NCBI GenBank assembly: GCA_000497835.1
Contig: KI547174.1
Span: 81,609 to 118,924, forward strand
Length of the DNA: 37,316 bases
Reading direction: 5' to 3'
Source: a gamma proteobacterium L18
Lineage (GTDB): Bacteria; Pseudomonadota; Gammaproteobacteria; Pseudomonadales; Pseudomonadaceae
Under the pieces are notes generated by a model, which was not told where the DNA came from, did not search any database, and worked only from the letters and a program-made list of their open reading frames with translations. How positions within the stretch are numbered: position 1 is the first letter of the stretch; each line of letters opens with the position of its first letter. This document shows, one piece after another, positions 5,619 through 13,191 of this stretch. A program made the translations under genes and the position numbers.

Positions 5619-6539
5619 ATGTCGTCACTGCGCATCATGCTCGAGTACTTCCACCCCTGGCCCAACTCCGCCGGTTTCTACCTGGCCCGCGACCGCGGCT
5701 GGTACGCCGAGGCCGGGCTTGAGGTGGAGCTGTGCGTGCCGGACCCTGCGCGCGGCGATAGCCTGCAGCACTTGCTGGACGGCGCGGTGCAGTTGAGCGT
5801 GTTCCCCAGCAATCGTCTGCTGGTGCGTCGCGACCTGGGCCAGCCGCTCAAGGGCGTGGCGGCGATCAATCATGATGGGCTGGAGGCGTTCCAGACCCTG
5901 CGCGAGTTCGATATCCAGCGCCCCCGCGACTTGATGGGCAAGCGCCTGGCGATGAACCCTACCCCGCGCGGCCTGGCCATGGTGCGCGACCTGGTGCGCA
6001 AGGACGGCGGCGACCCCGACGCGGTGATCATCGTCGATGCCGGTGCCCGCGAACTGCGCCCCGAGGAGCTGGAAGCCGGCCGCGCCGACGCCAGTTTCGG
6101 CGGCTACTGGGCCTGGGAGGCGCTAATGGACAGCCCGGTGCCGGCCGAGCGGCGCGTGGTGCACCGCGTCAGCCAGTGGGGCGCCCCGGCCTATCACAGC
6201 TATTTGCTGGGGGCTCGGGAGGACTGGATTGCCGCCAGCCCGGAGGTGTTGCGCGCCTTCCTGGCCGTCACCACCCGAGGCTTTGAAAGCGTAGCCGCCG
6301 AGCCCCTGCTGGCCCGTGAGGCCTACGAGCGCGTCATCCCCTATTTCCCCGGCGCGCTGATTGACCGCTCGCTCACCCACATTGCCCCGACCTGGCTGCA
6401 CAAAGGCCGTTTCGGCGAGCAGCGCCAGGCCTTGATCGAACCCTATGCCCACTGGCTGCACAGCCATGGCATCCTGCAGCAACCGCAAGTGTGGGCTGCA
6501 GCCACCACCAATCAGTACCTGCCTGGAGTGACGCCATGA
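5619..6539 (+). CDS. THI5/NMT1-like protein without signal peptide
   Basis: 306 aa, with the NMT1/THI5-like fold pattern at the start (MLEYFHPWPNSAGFYLARDR, then GWYAEAGLEVEL). This family includes periplasmic binding proteins for thiamine pyrimidines (ThiY) and the yeast HMP-phosphate synthase THI5. Here no signal peptide exists, and an in-frame TAA at 5577-5579 rules out a longer N-terminus. No ABC permease or ATPase lies in the operon. The Cys-rich CCCFC motif of yeast THI5 is absent. The product is thus probably cytoplasmic, perhaps an enzyme or carrier acting on a pyrimidine or thiamine-like ligand. Its TGA overlaps the next gene's ATG (ATGA). Confidence 0.75.
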   Translation: MSSLRIMLEYFHPWPNSAGFYLARDRGWYAEAGLEVELCVPDPARGDSLQHLLDGAVQLSVFPSNRLLVRRDLGQPLKGVAAINHDGLEAFQTLREFDIQRPRDLMGKRLAMNPTPRGLAMVRDLVRKDGGDPDAVIIVDAGARELRPEELEAGRADASFGGYWAWEALMDSPVPAERRVVHRVSQWGAPAYHSYLLGAREDWIAASPEVLRAFLAVTTRGFESVAAEPLLAREAYERVIPYFPGALIDRSLTHIAPTWLHKGRFGEQRQALIEPYAHWLHSHGILQQPQVWAAATTNQYLPGVTP

Positions 6540-7660
6540 GCCAAGCGCTGCACAGCCACGGCCTGGCCGGCGAAGCAGTGGCGCCGGTGTGGGCGCCGCT
6601 GACCGCTGCCGAATTGCAGCCGCTGCTGGCCCGGTACCCGCAGGTGGGCACCTTGCAGCGCATCGACTGGCACAGCCCGCGGCCGTTTTCAGCGGCGGCG
6701 CTGGTCAGCACGGCCCGTGGCGAATGGTTTATCAAGCGCCACGCACAGCAGGTGCGCAGCGCTGCGTGGCTGGAAGAGGAGCATCGCTTCATCGCCCATC
6801 TGCGCGCACACGGCCTCCCCGCGCCCGACGTGCAGATCAGCGAAACCGGGGCCACGGCGATTGCTTCAGGCCAGTGGACCTATGAAGTGCATGCCCGGTC
6901 GCCGGGCGATGACCTGTACCGCGATGCCCAGTCGTGGTCGCCCTTCCACAGCACAGCCCACGCCCAAGCCGCCGGTGCCGCCCTGGCCCGCCTGCACAAC
7001 GCTGCCGAAGGCTTCGACGCCGCCCCGCGCCAGGCTGATGTGCTGTCTAGCCGCTGCCACGCCTTCACCCAAGCCGACCCGCTGGCCGCGCTGGCCGTCC
7101 AGATAGACAACAGTCCAGCCTTGAGCCGCTACCTGGCCAACCGCGACTGGCGCGCCGAACTCAGCCGCGCCCTGCTGCCCGCCCATGCGAATCTGTTGCC
7201 CCATCTGGCGGCACAACCACCGCTGTGGACCCACAATGACTGGCACGCCTCCAACCTGCTGTGGGCAGGCGGCCACGTCAGCAGCGTGCTCGACTTCGGC
7301 CTGTGCGACCGCACCTGCGCGCTGTACGACCTGGCCACGGCGCTGGAGCGCAATGCCATTCCCTGGCTGGACCTGGACGTGGGCGGCGTGGCGCGCGCGG
7401 ACCTGGCCACGGTGGATGCGCTGCTGAGCGGCTACGCCAGCGAACGCGCCCTGCCCGCCCTCGACGCCCTGATCGCCTGGTTGCCCCTGGTACACGCCGA
7501 CTTCGCCGTGTCCGAAACCGAGTATTTCGAAGGCATCCTCAACGACCGCGCCAGCGCCGACATCGCCTGGGACGACTACCTGCTGCGCCATGCCGACTGG
7601 TTCAACGGCCCGGAAGGCCAGCGCCTGCTCGACCATCTGCGGCAAGGAAACAGGTCATGA
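6536..7660 (+). CDS. APH/choline-kinase family phosphotransferase
   Basis: 374 aa, kinase-like fold. Visible motifs are a beta-strand Lys in EWFIKRHA (Lys67), the Brenner catalytic loop HNDWHASN (His233, Asp235, Asn240) and the metal-binding DFG-like VLDFGLCD (Asp253). Members phosphorylate small alcohols such as aminoglycosides, choline, homoserine or thiamine (ThiK). Given the PnuT-like permease and THI5-like neighbour, a cytoplasmic kinase that traps imported thiamine or its hydroxymethyl precursor is the best inference; antibiotic resistance is unlikely. Both ends overlap their neighbours by ATGA, so it is translationally coupled. Confidence 0.8.
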   Translation: MSQALHSHGLAGEAVAPVWAPLTAAELQPLLARYPQVGTLQRIDWHSPRPFSAAALVSTARGEWFIKRHAQQVRSAAWLEEEHRFIAHLRAHGLPAPDVQISETGATAIASGQWTYEVHARSPGDDLYRDAQSWSPFHSTAHAQAAGAALARLHNAAEGFDAAPRQADVLSSRCHAFTQADPLAALAVQIDNSPALSRYLANRDWRAELSRALLPAHANLLPHLAAQPPLWTHNDWHASNLLWAGGHVSSVLDFGLCDRTCALYDLATALERNAIPWLDLDVGGVARADLATVDALLSGYASERALPALDALIAWLPLVHADFAVSETEYFEGILNDRASADIAWDDYLLRHADWFNGPEGQRLLDHLRQGNRS

Positions 7661-8526
7661 GCGCGCTGCTGGTAGACATCGCCTGGCTAGCCGCCCATGC
7701 CCAGGATGAAAACCTGGTGGTGCTCGACGCCACCGTAGACCTGCGTGCACCGCAGTTCGATGGCGACTATCAAGCCTACAGCGGCGAACCCGGCTGGCAG
7801 GCCGAACACCTCCCCGGCGCCCTTCACGCCGACCTGCTCGAACGCCTGCACAACCAGGAGGCCGACTACAGCTTCGCCATGCCAGCGCTGCCGCAATTGA
7901 ACCAGGCATTGCAAGCATTGGGCATCAACGATCACAGCCACGTGGTGATCTACGACCGCACCGACGGATTCTGGGCCGCGCGCCTGTGGTGGATGCTGCG
8001 CAGCGTCGGCCTGCAGCCGGCGCTTCTGGACGGTGGCCTCAAGGCCTGGCGCCTGGCGGGTCTGCCGCTGGCCAACGGCACCAGCGCCTCAGCCACAACC
8101 AGCGGCGCATTGACGCTGCAGGCGCAACCTGGCTACTGGGCCACGCTGGCACAGGTCCAGGCCGTCAGCCAGCAAAGCGCCCCCGGCCACCTGATCTGCG
8201 CCCTGTCGGCCGCCGTGTTCGAAGGCACCACCGCCACCCGCTACAGCCGCCGCGGCCACATCCCCAACAGCCTCAACCGCCCGGCCCGCGCGCTGTTCGA
8301 CGACAGCGGCCGCTACCTGCCCATCGACACCCTGCGCAGCACACTGGGCGTGGACCACCTGCCCCAACCCCTGCTGCTGTACTGCGGCGGCGGCATCAGC
8401 GCCGCGGCCACCGCCTTCGCCCTGGCCCTGCTGGGCCGCCACGACGTGACCCTGTTCGACGGCTCGCTGCAGCAATGGAGCGCCGACCCCGCTTTGCCAA
8501 TGACCACCGGAGCAGCTCCGGCCTGA
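7657..8526 (+). CDS. Two-domain rhodanese-type sulfurtransferase
   Basis: 289 aa, the usual length of tandem rhodaneses (SseA/TST type). The N-terminal domain (about 5-135, with EHLPGALHADL and VVIYDRTDGFWAARLWWML) lacks the catalytic Cys, as usual. The C-terminal domain carries the active-site loop YCGGGISA with Cys243, which forms the persulfide. The loop differs from the CGSGVTA of mercaptopyruvate sulfurtransferases, so the donor may differ. It could supply sulfur for thiazole chemistry or act on a sulfur-containing ligand brought in by the operon. Cytoplasmic; no signal peptide. A 102-bp gap follows it, possibly with an internal promoter. Confidence 0.85.
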   Translation: MSALLVDIAWLAAHAQDENLVVLDATVDLRAPQFDGDYQAYSGEPGWQAEHLPGALHADLLERLHNQEADYSFAMPALPQLNQALQALGINDHSHVVIYDRTDGFWAARLWWMLRSVGLQPALLDGGLKAWRLAGLPLANGTSASATTSGALTLQAQPGYWATLAQVQAVSQQSAPGHLICALSAAVFEGTTATRYSRRGHIPNSLNRPARALFDDSGRYLPIDTLRSTLGVDHLPQPLLLYCGGGISAAATAFALALLGRHDVTLFDGSLQQWSADPALPMTTGAAPA

Positions 8527-8628
8527 AAACCTGATCGGCGCAGGCCATGATCGTTGCGCGTAGCCTTGCGGCCTCGCGCAGGGTAGCCTGCAGCCCAAAA
8601 AAACATATGTGCGACAAGGAGCTGCCCC

Positions 8629-10779
8629 ATGTTTCGCCCCATTCCCTTCCGCGCCCGCCTGCTGGCGACGAGCATTGCGCTCGCCTCGCCCTGGGCGGCG
8701 GCGGAAGAACCCACGACGCTGAGCGCCGTGACCGTGCTCGGCGAATCGCCGGACAGCTACCGGGCCACCAGCGCCTCGGTCGGCGGCGTGGACGACGCGC
8801 CGCTGCTGGATACCCCTGCCGCCATTTCGGTGTTCAACACGCAATTGCTGCAAGACCAGCAGGCGCGCCTGCTCAGTGAAGTGCTGCGCAACGACGCCTC
8901 GGTGGGCGACAGCTATGCCCCGGTGGGCTACTACGAAAACTTCGTGATCCGTGGTTTTTCGCTGAACGCCGCCAGCAGTTACAAGATCAACGGCCGCACC
9001 ATCACCGGCGAGCAGAACGTGGCGCTGGAAAACAAGGAGCAGGTCGAAGTGCTCAAGGGCCTGGCCGGCCTGCAGAGCGGCGTCAGCGAACCGGGCGGCG
9101 TGGTCAACTACCAAACCAAGCGCCCCACCGACGTGCGCTCGGTCACCGTGTCCACTGACGAACAGGGCGGCCGCTACCTGGCCACCGACCTGGGCACCTG
9201 GTTTGGCAGCGAGCAGCAATTCGGCATCCGCACCAACCTGGCCCACGAGGACATCCGCTCCTACGTCGACCACGCCGACGGCACCCGCGACTTCGGCTCG
9301 GTGGCCTTCGACTGGAACATCGACTCGCGTTCCAGCCTGCAACTGGACCTGGAATACCAGCACCGCGAACAACGCTCGGTGCCCGGTTACCAGTTGCTGG
9401 GCGGCACCGACCTGCCGCACCACGCCGACCCGCATGACCTGCTGGGCTACCAGAGCTGGTCGAACCCGGTGGGCATGACCTCGCTGAACATGGAAGGCCG
9501 GTATCAGTATCAGCTGACCGACGATTGGAAGGCGCAATTGAGCCTGTCGCGTAGCCGGGTGATCATTGATGACTACAGTGCGTTTCCCTATGGCTGCTAC
9601 TACGGCGACGGCTGCACGGCGGTGAACAGCCAGTTCGGCAGCACCGGCAACTACGACATCTACGACTTCCGCAACCCTGACGACACGCGCCGCAACGACG
9701 AGGCCGAAGCCTCGCTCAGTGGCGAGTTCAACGCCTTCGGCCTGCGCAATGAACTGGACGTGGGCGTCAGCGCCTTCCGCCGCACGGTAGACCAGCGCGA
9801 CGCCGTCAACGAATACGTCGGCAGCGGCAGCCTCGATGCCACGCCCCAGACCTTTACCCCCTCTGCCGACTCGCCGAGCCACACCTACCGTCACCTGGAC
9901 AGCCGCCAGTACGGGCTGTTCTTCAACGACCGCCTGCACCTCAACGAGCAGTGGCAACTGGTGCTCGGCGGCCGCGAAGTACGCCTGGACGAGAAGACGT
10001 TCGACGCCGACGGCGACACCACCCGCCACACGCAGATGTGGGAGTTTCTGCCCAACCTTGCGGTGATCTACAAACCCACCGACTCCCTGTCGCTGTACAC
10101 CCGCTACAGCAAGGGCCTGTCCCTGGGCAGCGAGGCGCCGTGGTTCGCCAGCAACTACGGCGACACCCTGGCGCCGACGATTTCGCGGCAACTGGAAGTA
10201 GGCATCAAGCAGGACTGGCAACGCCTGAGCCTGGGCGCGGCGCTGTTCCAGATCAGCCAGGCCTACCAGTTCTCGCGGCCCAACGGCGATGACACCTTCA
10301 CCTACGTGCAACAAGGCAAGCAGAAAAACATCGGCCTGGAGCTGACCGCCAGCGGCCGCGCCACCGAGCGCCTGCAACTCAACGCCAGCCTGGCCGTCAC
10401 CCGCGCGCGGGTCACCGATAGCGGCGTGGACGCCTACGAAGGCCACCAGGCCATCAACGTGCCGCGCCTGCGTGCCAGCTTCTATGGCGACTACAGCGTA
10501 CCGGGCATCGACGGCCTGGCCCTGCTGGGCGGGGTGCAGTACAGCGGCAAAAAGTACGCAAACCGCGAAGGCACGGTGCAGGTCGGCGACTACGCGGTGT
10601 TCAATGCCGGCAGCCGCTACACCACGCGCATCGAAGGCTATGAAACGGTGTTCCGGCTGAGCGTCGACAACCTCTTCGACAAGCGCTACTGGCGTGACGT
10701 GGGCGAGTACGAGGGGGATGATTACCTGTTCCTGGGCGCCCCGCGTACGGCGCGGTTGTCGGCCACTATCAATTTCTAA
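8629..10779 (+). CDS. TonB-dependent outer-membrane receptor (siderophore-type fold)
   Basis: 716 aa with a Sec signal peptide (MFRPIPFRARLLATSIALAS, cleavage after AAA near residue 25), a TonB box-like LSAVTVLGE, a plug domain (about 55-165, including YENFVIRGFSLN) and a 22-strand barrel ending VDNLFDKRYWRDVG and ...SATINF with the C-terminal Phe needed for outer-membrane assembly. AAGGAG precedes the ATG. By sequence it would be labelled a siderophore receptor. Its place between a rhodanese and a PnuT-like permease argues for thiamine or another vitamin-like ligand, as proposed for TonB receptor/PnuT pairs in Bacteroidetes. It has no N-terminal signalling domain. Confidence 0.9.
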   Translation: MFRPIPFRARLLATSIALASPWAAAEEPTTLSAVTVLGESPDSYRATSASVGGVDDAPLLDTPAAISVFNTQLLQDQQARLLSEVLRNDASVGDSYAPVGYYENFVIRGFSLNAASSYKINGRTITGEQNVALENKEQVEVLKGLAGLQSGVSEPGGVVNYQTKRPTDVRSVTVSTDEQGGRYLATDLGTWFGSEQQFGIRTNLAHEDIRSYVDHADGTRDFGSVAFDWNIDSRSSLQLDLEYQHREQRSVPGYQLLGGTDLPHHADPHDLLGYQSWSNPVGMTSLNMEGRYQYQLTDDWKAQLSLSRSRVIIDDYSAFPYGCYYGDGCTAVNSQFGSTGNYDIYDFRNPDDTRRNDEAEASLSGEFNAFGLRNELDVGVSAFRRTVDQRDAVNEYVGSGSLDATPQTFTPSADSPSHTYRHLDSRQYGLFFNDRLHLNEQWQLVLGGREVRLDEKTFDADGDTTRHTQMWEFLPNLAVIYKPTDSLSLYTRYSKGLSLGSEAPWFASNYGDTLAPTISRQLEVGIKQDWQRLSLGAALFQISQAYQFSRPNGDDTFTYVQQGKQKNIGLELTASGRATERLQLNASLAVTRARVTDSGVDAYEGHQAINVPRLRASFYGDYSVPGIDGLALLGGVQYSGKKYANREGTVQVGDYAVFNAGSRYTTRIEGYETVFRLSVDNLFDKRYWRDVGEYEGDDYLFLGAPRTARLSATINF

Positions 10780-10791
10780 ACGAGAACTGCC

Positions 10792-11388
10792 ATGTCGAAC
10801 CTGGAAATAATCGCAGTGCTGGTCAACGTCCTCGGCGTGTGGCTGACCGCCCGCCGCACCCCGTGGTGCTGGCCGGTGAGTGTGGTGGCGGTGCTGCTGT
10901 ACGTGTGGATCTTCTACGACGTGAAGCTGTACTCGGACATGCTGCTGCAAGTGCTGTTCGCCTTCCTGCAGGGCTACGGCTGGTGGCGCTGGCGCACCGG
11001 GCGCCTGAGCGAGGGCAAGGTGCGCATCGAACCGTTGCCGCTGCGCCTGGCGGTAGTCAGCCTGGTGGCCGGCGCGGTGCTGTCGGTGTTGCTGGGCGCC
11101 GGCATGGCGCACTTCACCGACGCGGCGGTGCCGTGGCTGGACGCGACCCTGACCGGCTACAGCCTGGTGGCCAGCTACTGGGCGGCGCGCAAATTCGTCG
11201 CCAGTTGGTGGCTGTGGATTGCCCTGGATGCGGTGTACACCGGCATGTACTACGTCAAGGGTTTGCCGCTGACGGCTGTGCTGTATGCCGGGTTTATCCT
11301 GCTGGCCGTGTACGGTTGGCGCGCCTGGCAGCGCGAGCTGCAAGGCCAGGCGCCCCTCAACGCCGCCGAGCCGTTGCAGGCCAGCTAA
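10792..11388 (+). CDS. PnuC-family vitamin permease (PnuT-like)
   Basis: 198 aa, entirely membrane-embedded, with about seven helices. PnuC-family landmarks are WPVSVVAVLLYVWIFYDVKL, the YGWWRWR loop, and WLWIALDAVYTGMYYVKG near the C-terminus. The family carries out facilitated diffusion of non-phosphorylated vitamins: nicotinamide riboside (PnuC), thiamine (PnuT) or riboflavin (PnuX). Uptake is pulled by phosphorylation in the cytoplasm, which the kinase gene in this operon would provide. With the THI5-like protein, thiamine is the leading candidate, nicotinamide riboside the alternative. It starts 13 bp after the receptor gene, with GAGAA upstream. Confidence 0.85.
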   Translation: MSNLEIIAVLVNVLGVWLTARRTPWCWPVSVVAVLLYVWIFYDVKLYSDMLLQVLFAFLQGYGWWRWRTGRLSEGKVRIEPLPLRLAVVSLVAGAVLSVLLGAGMAHFTDAAVPWLDATLTGYSLVASYWAARKFVASWWLWIALDAVYTGMYYVKGLPLTAVLYAGFILLAVYGWRAWQRELQGQAPLNAAEPLQAS

Positions 11389-11389
11389 G

Positions 11390-12109
11390 ATGAGCATCAA
11401 ACCCGCCCAGTCGCAGTACCTGCGCATCAGCGACCAATTGGCCGAGGACATTGCCCACGGCCGCCTGGCCGCCGGCGAGCGCCTGGCCACCGAACGCGAC
11501 ATGGCCGAGCATTTCGGCTGCACCCGCGTCACCCTGCGCCAGGCGTTGCAGCGCCTGGAAGCACAGGGCGCGCTGTACCGTGGCCATCGGCGCGGCTGGT
11601 TCGTGTCGCCCACGCCCATCCGCTACGACCCCACGCGCATCACCGGCTTCATGGAATACGTCAGCGCCCAGGGCCGCGAGCCGCGCACCGAATGCCTGCT
11701 GGCCGAACAGCGCCCGGCCGGTGCGTGGCTGGCACCGCGCATGGGCCTTGGCGCCGATGACCTGGTGTTCTACCTGCAACGACGGCGCTGGGTGGATGGC
11801 CGGCCGGTGCTGCTGGAAACCAACGTGCTGAACCCCACCTGGTGCCCCGGTTTGCTGGAACATCGGCTGGACCGCTCGCTGACCGCGTTGCTGCGCGACC
11901 ATTACGGCCGGCAGCAGGCGCGCAGTCAGATCAACCTCAAGCCGTGCTTGCTGGATGAGGGGCAGAGCGCGGAGCTGGAGATTGCCAGTGGGTCCAGTGG
12001 CTTGTACCTGGAACGAGTGTGCTTTGCCCAGGATGGCAGCATCGTCGAATTCGACCGCGAGTTCTGGCGGCCGGATGCGGTGGAAGTCTCCCTGGCCATC
12101 GATCGCTGA
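11390..12109 (+). CDS. GntR/HutC-family repressor with UTRA domain
   Basis: 239 aa. Residues 8-73 are a GntR winged helix-turn-helix (YLRISDQLAEDIAHGRLAAG, RLATERDMAEHFGCTRVTLR, then the wing YRGHRRGWFVSP). Residues about 85-235 match the UTRA effector-binding domain (ITGFMEYV at its start, VSLAIDR at its end). HutC-type members bind GT-N-TA-N-AC palindromes as dimers and release them on ligand binding. A perfect site of that type overlaps the promoter of this same operon, so autoregulation with derepression or repression by the vitamin ligand is likely. It starts 1 bp after the permease stop codon. Confidence 0.88.
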   Translation: MSIKPAQSQYLRISDQLAEDIAHGRLAAGERLATERDMAEHFGCTRVTLRQALQRLEAQGALYRGHRRGWFVSPTPIRYDPTRITGFMEYVSAQGREPRTECLLAEQRPAGAWLAPRMGLGADDLVFYLQRRRWVDGRPVLLETNVLNPTWCPGLLEHRLDRSLTALLRDHYGRQQARSQINLKPCLLDEGQSAELEIASGSSGLYLERVCFAQDGSIVEFDREFWRPDAVEVSLAIDR

Positions 12110-12141
12110 AAGGAGCATGGGTCCCACTGCGGGAGGCGACC

Positions 12142-12231
12142 TGTAGCAGCGGCCGCCAGGCCGCGTCACGGGCGCCGCGCATTGCCTGACACACCGCGCC
12201 GCCTGCGACGCAGCCTTCGGCAGCTGCTACA
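12142..12231. repeat. REP-like element, family A
   Basis: A full copy: TGTAGCAGCGGCCGCCAGG to CTTCGGCAGCTGCTACA. It begins 32 bp after the regulator gene and is followed directly by a family C palindrome. Confidence 0.8.
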
Positions 12232-12240
12232 CCACTCCCT

Positions 12241-12327
12241 GTGGGAGCGGGTTCTACCCGCGAAGAAGGGCACGCGGACTTCCTGATACGCCGCGGTGTG
12301 CTTTTCGCGGGTAGAACCCGCTCCCAC
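12241..12327. repeat. Palindromic repeat, family C
   Basis: Arms GTGGGAGCGGGTTCTACCCG (continuing CGAA) and its reverse complement enclose a loop of about 40 bp. A second copy lies at 26084-26170. It separates the convergent ends of the vitamin operon and the sigma factor gene and could stop transcription from both sides. Confidence 0.8.
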
Positions 12328-12390
12328 ATAGACAGTTGCTGCTACAAAGAGGCGGCGAACACTGTGGGAGATTACACGGTGGTCGATCGC

Positions 12391-12900
12391 TCATTCGCGC
12401 AAGCCGCAATGGCAGCACTGCAACGCCACGGTCATCAACTGATGCACCCGCCCCACCGACAACCCCAGCCGCTCGCTGATCTGCACGTAGGTCATGCCCT
12501 CCAACTGGCGGTGCACGAACACCGCCCTGGCCTGCCCCGCCAACCCTTCCAGGCGCCGATCGATGGCCAGCAGGCGCTCATTCAGCATCATCTGCTCCTG
12601 GGGTGAGGGATGCACGTCTTCAACGTCCCCTGCCAAGCCTTGCAGGTACGCCTTTTCAACATCGCGCCGGCGCCAGCCCTCGTACATCAGGCGCTGGGCA
12701 ATGGTGGTCAACAAGGCACGGGGCTCACGAATGGCGTCAGGTTCGGCCAGGGTACACACCCTCAAAAACGTTTCGGCAGCGATATCCTCGGCACGGTCGC
12801 TGCACCCCGTGCGGTACGCCAGGCGCGTACACAACCACTGGTAATGCTGCTGGAAGATCTGCCCGATGACTCGGGTCTTGTGCACGCTCTCGGCTTCCAT
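12391..12900 (-). CDS. ECF sigma factor, FecI-like
   Basis: 169 aa from ATG 12900; a TTG at 12933 would add 11 residues, but neither start has a strong ribosome-binding site. Region sigma-2 spans about 15-80 (YQWLCTRLAYRTGCSDRAED, then AAETFLRVCT). Region sigma-4 spans about 105-160 (LEGLAGQARAVFVHRQLEGM, YVQISERLGLSVGRVHQLM). This is the FecI/iron-starvation group, which directs RNA polymerase to receptor genes. Usually an FecR anti-sigma gene follows, but here none does: only repeats and the end of another operon. It is transcribed away from the adjacent TonB receptor. It ends in an unusual Cys-rich tail (LQCCHCGLRE). Confidence 0.85.
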   Translation of the reverse strand: MEAESVHKTRVIGQIFQQHYQWLCTRLAYRTGCSDRAEDIAAETFLRVCTLAEPDAIREPRALLTTIAQRLMYEGWRRRDVEKAYLQGLAGDVEDVHPSPQEQMMLNERLLAIDRRLEGLAGQARAVFVHRQLEGMTYVQISERLGLSVGRVHQLMTVALQCCHCGLRE

Positions 12901-13191
12901 AAATCCACAATCTTCGTGGACTGCACACGCCAACGGACACGATGGTGGTGGGCCTGTCGGGTTGAGGTTGGGCTGCGTCCTGCAGGTGGGGCCAGTGTGC
13001 CCCAGCCCATATCATGAAAGAAAAGAATAAAAAATTCGGACTTGCTGCGGTTTATTCATAAAGAAATCTTCAGCTAGCCGCCGACAAAAACCTCTAATCC
13101 CCAAACCAATCAGTCTAAGTGCGCGCTGAAAATTGCACCGCGAAGTTGCTCAAGCTCATCAAGAACACCTCCCCATTGCCAAGGACAGACG
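12901..13191. promoter_or_regulatory. Divergent intergenic region, sigma factor/TonB receptor
   Basis: About 290 bp with no gene. It holds a GGGGC-CAGTGT-GCCCC hairpin near 12990-13005 and an AT-rich stretch at 13012-13075, the most likely promoter area for both genes. I could not assign -35/-10 boxes of the ECF type with confidence, nor a clear Fur box. GCCAAGGACAGACG precedes the receptor ATG. Confidence 0.4.

Noticed and set aside
6536..7660. Aminoglycoside resistance gene
   Set aside because: The kinase motifs are shared across the APH/choline-kinase group; the operon context points to a small vitamin-like substrate.
8089..11619. Minus-strand open frame of 1176 codons
   Set aside because: It lies antisense to the rhodanese, TonB receptor and permease genes, has low-complexity Ala/Gln/Arg/His-rich sequence, and arises from GC-rich third positions of the true genes.
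12901..12933. TTG start giving an 11-residue longer sigma factor
   Set aside because: The extension has no match to FecI-type N-termini and no better ribosome-binding site than the ATG at 12900, although it cannot be excluded.
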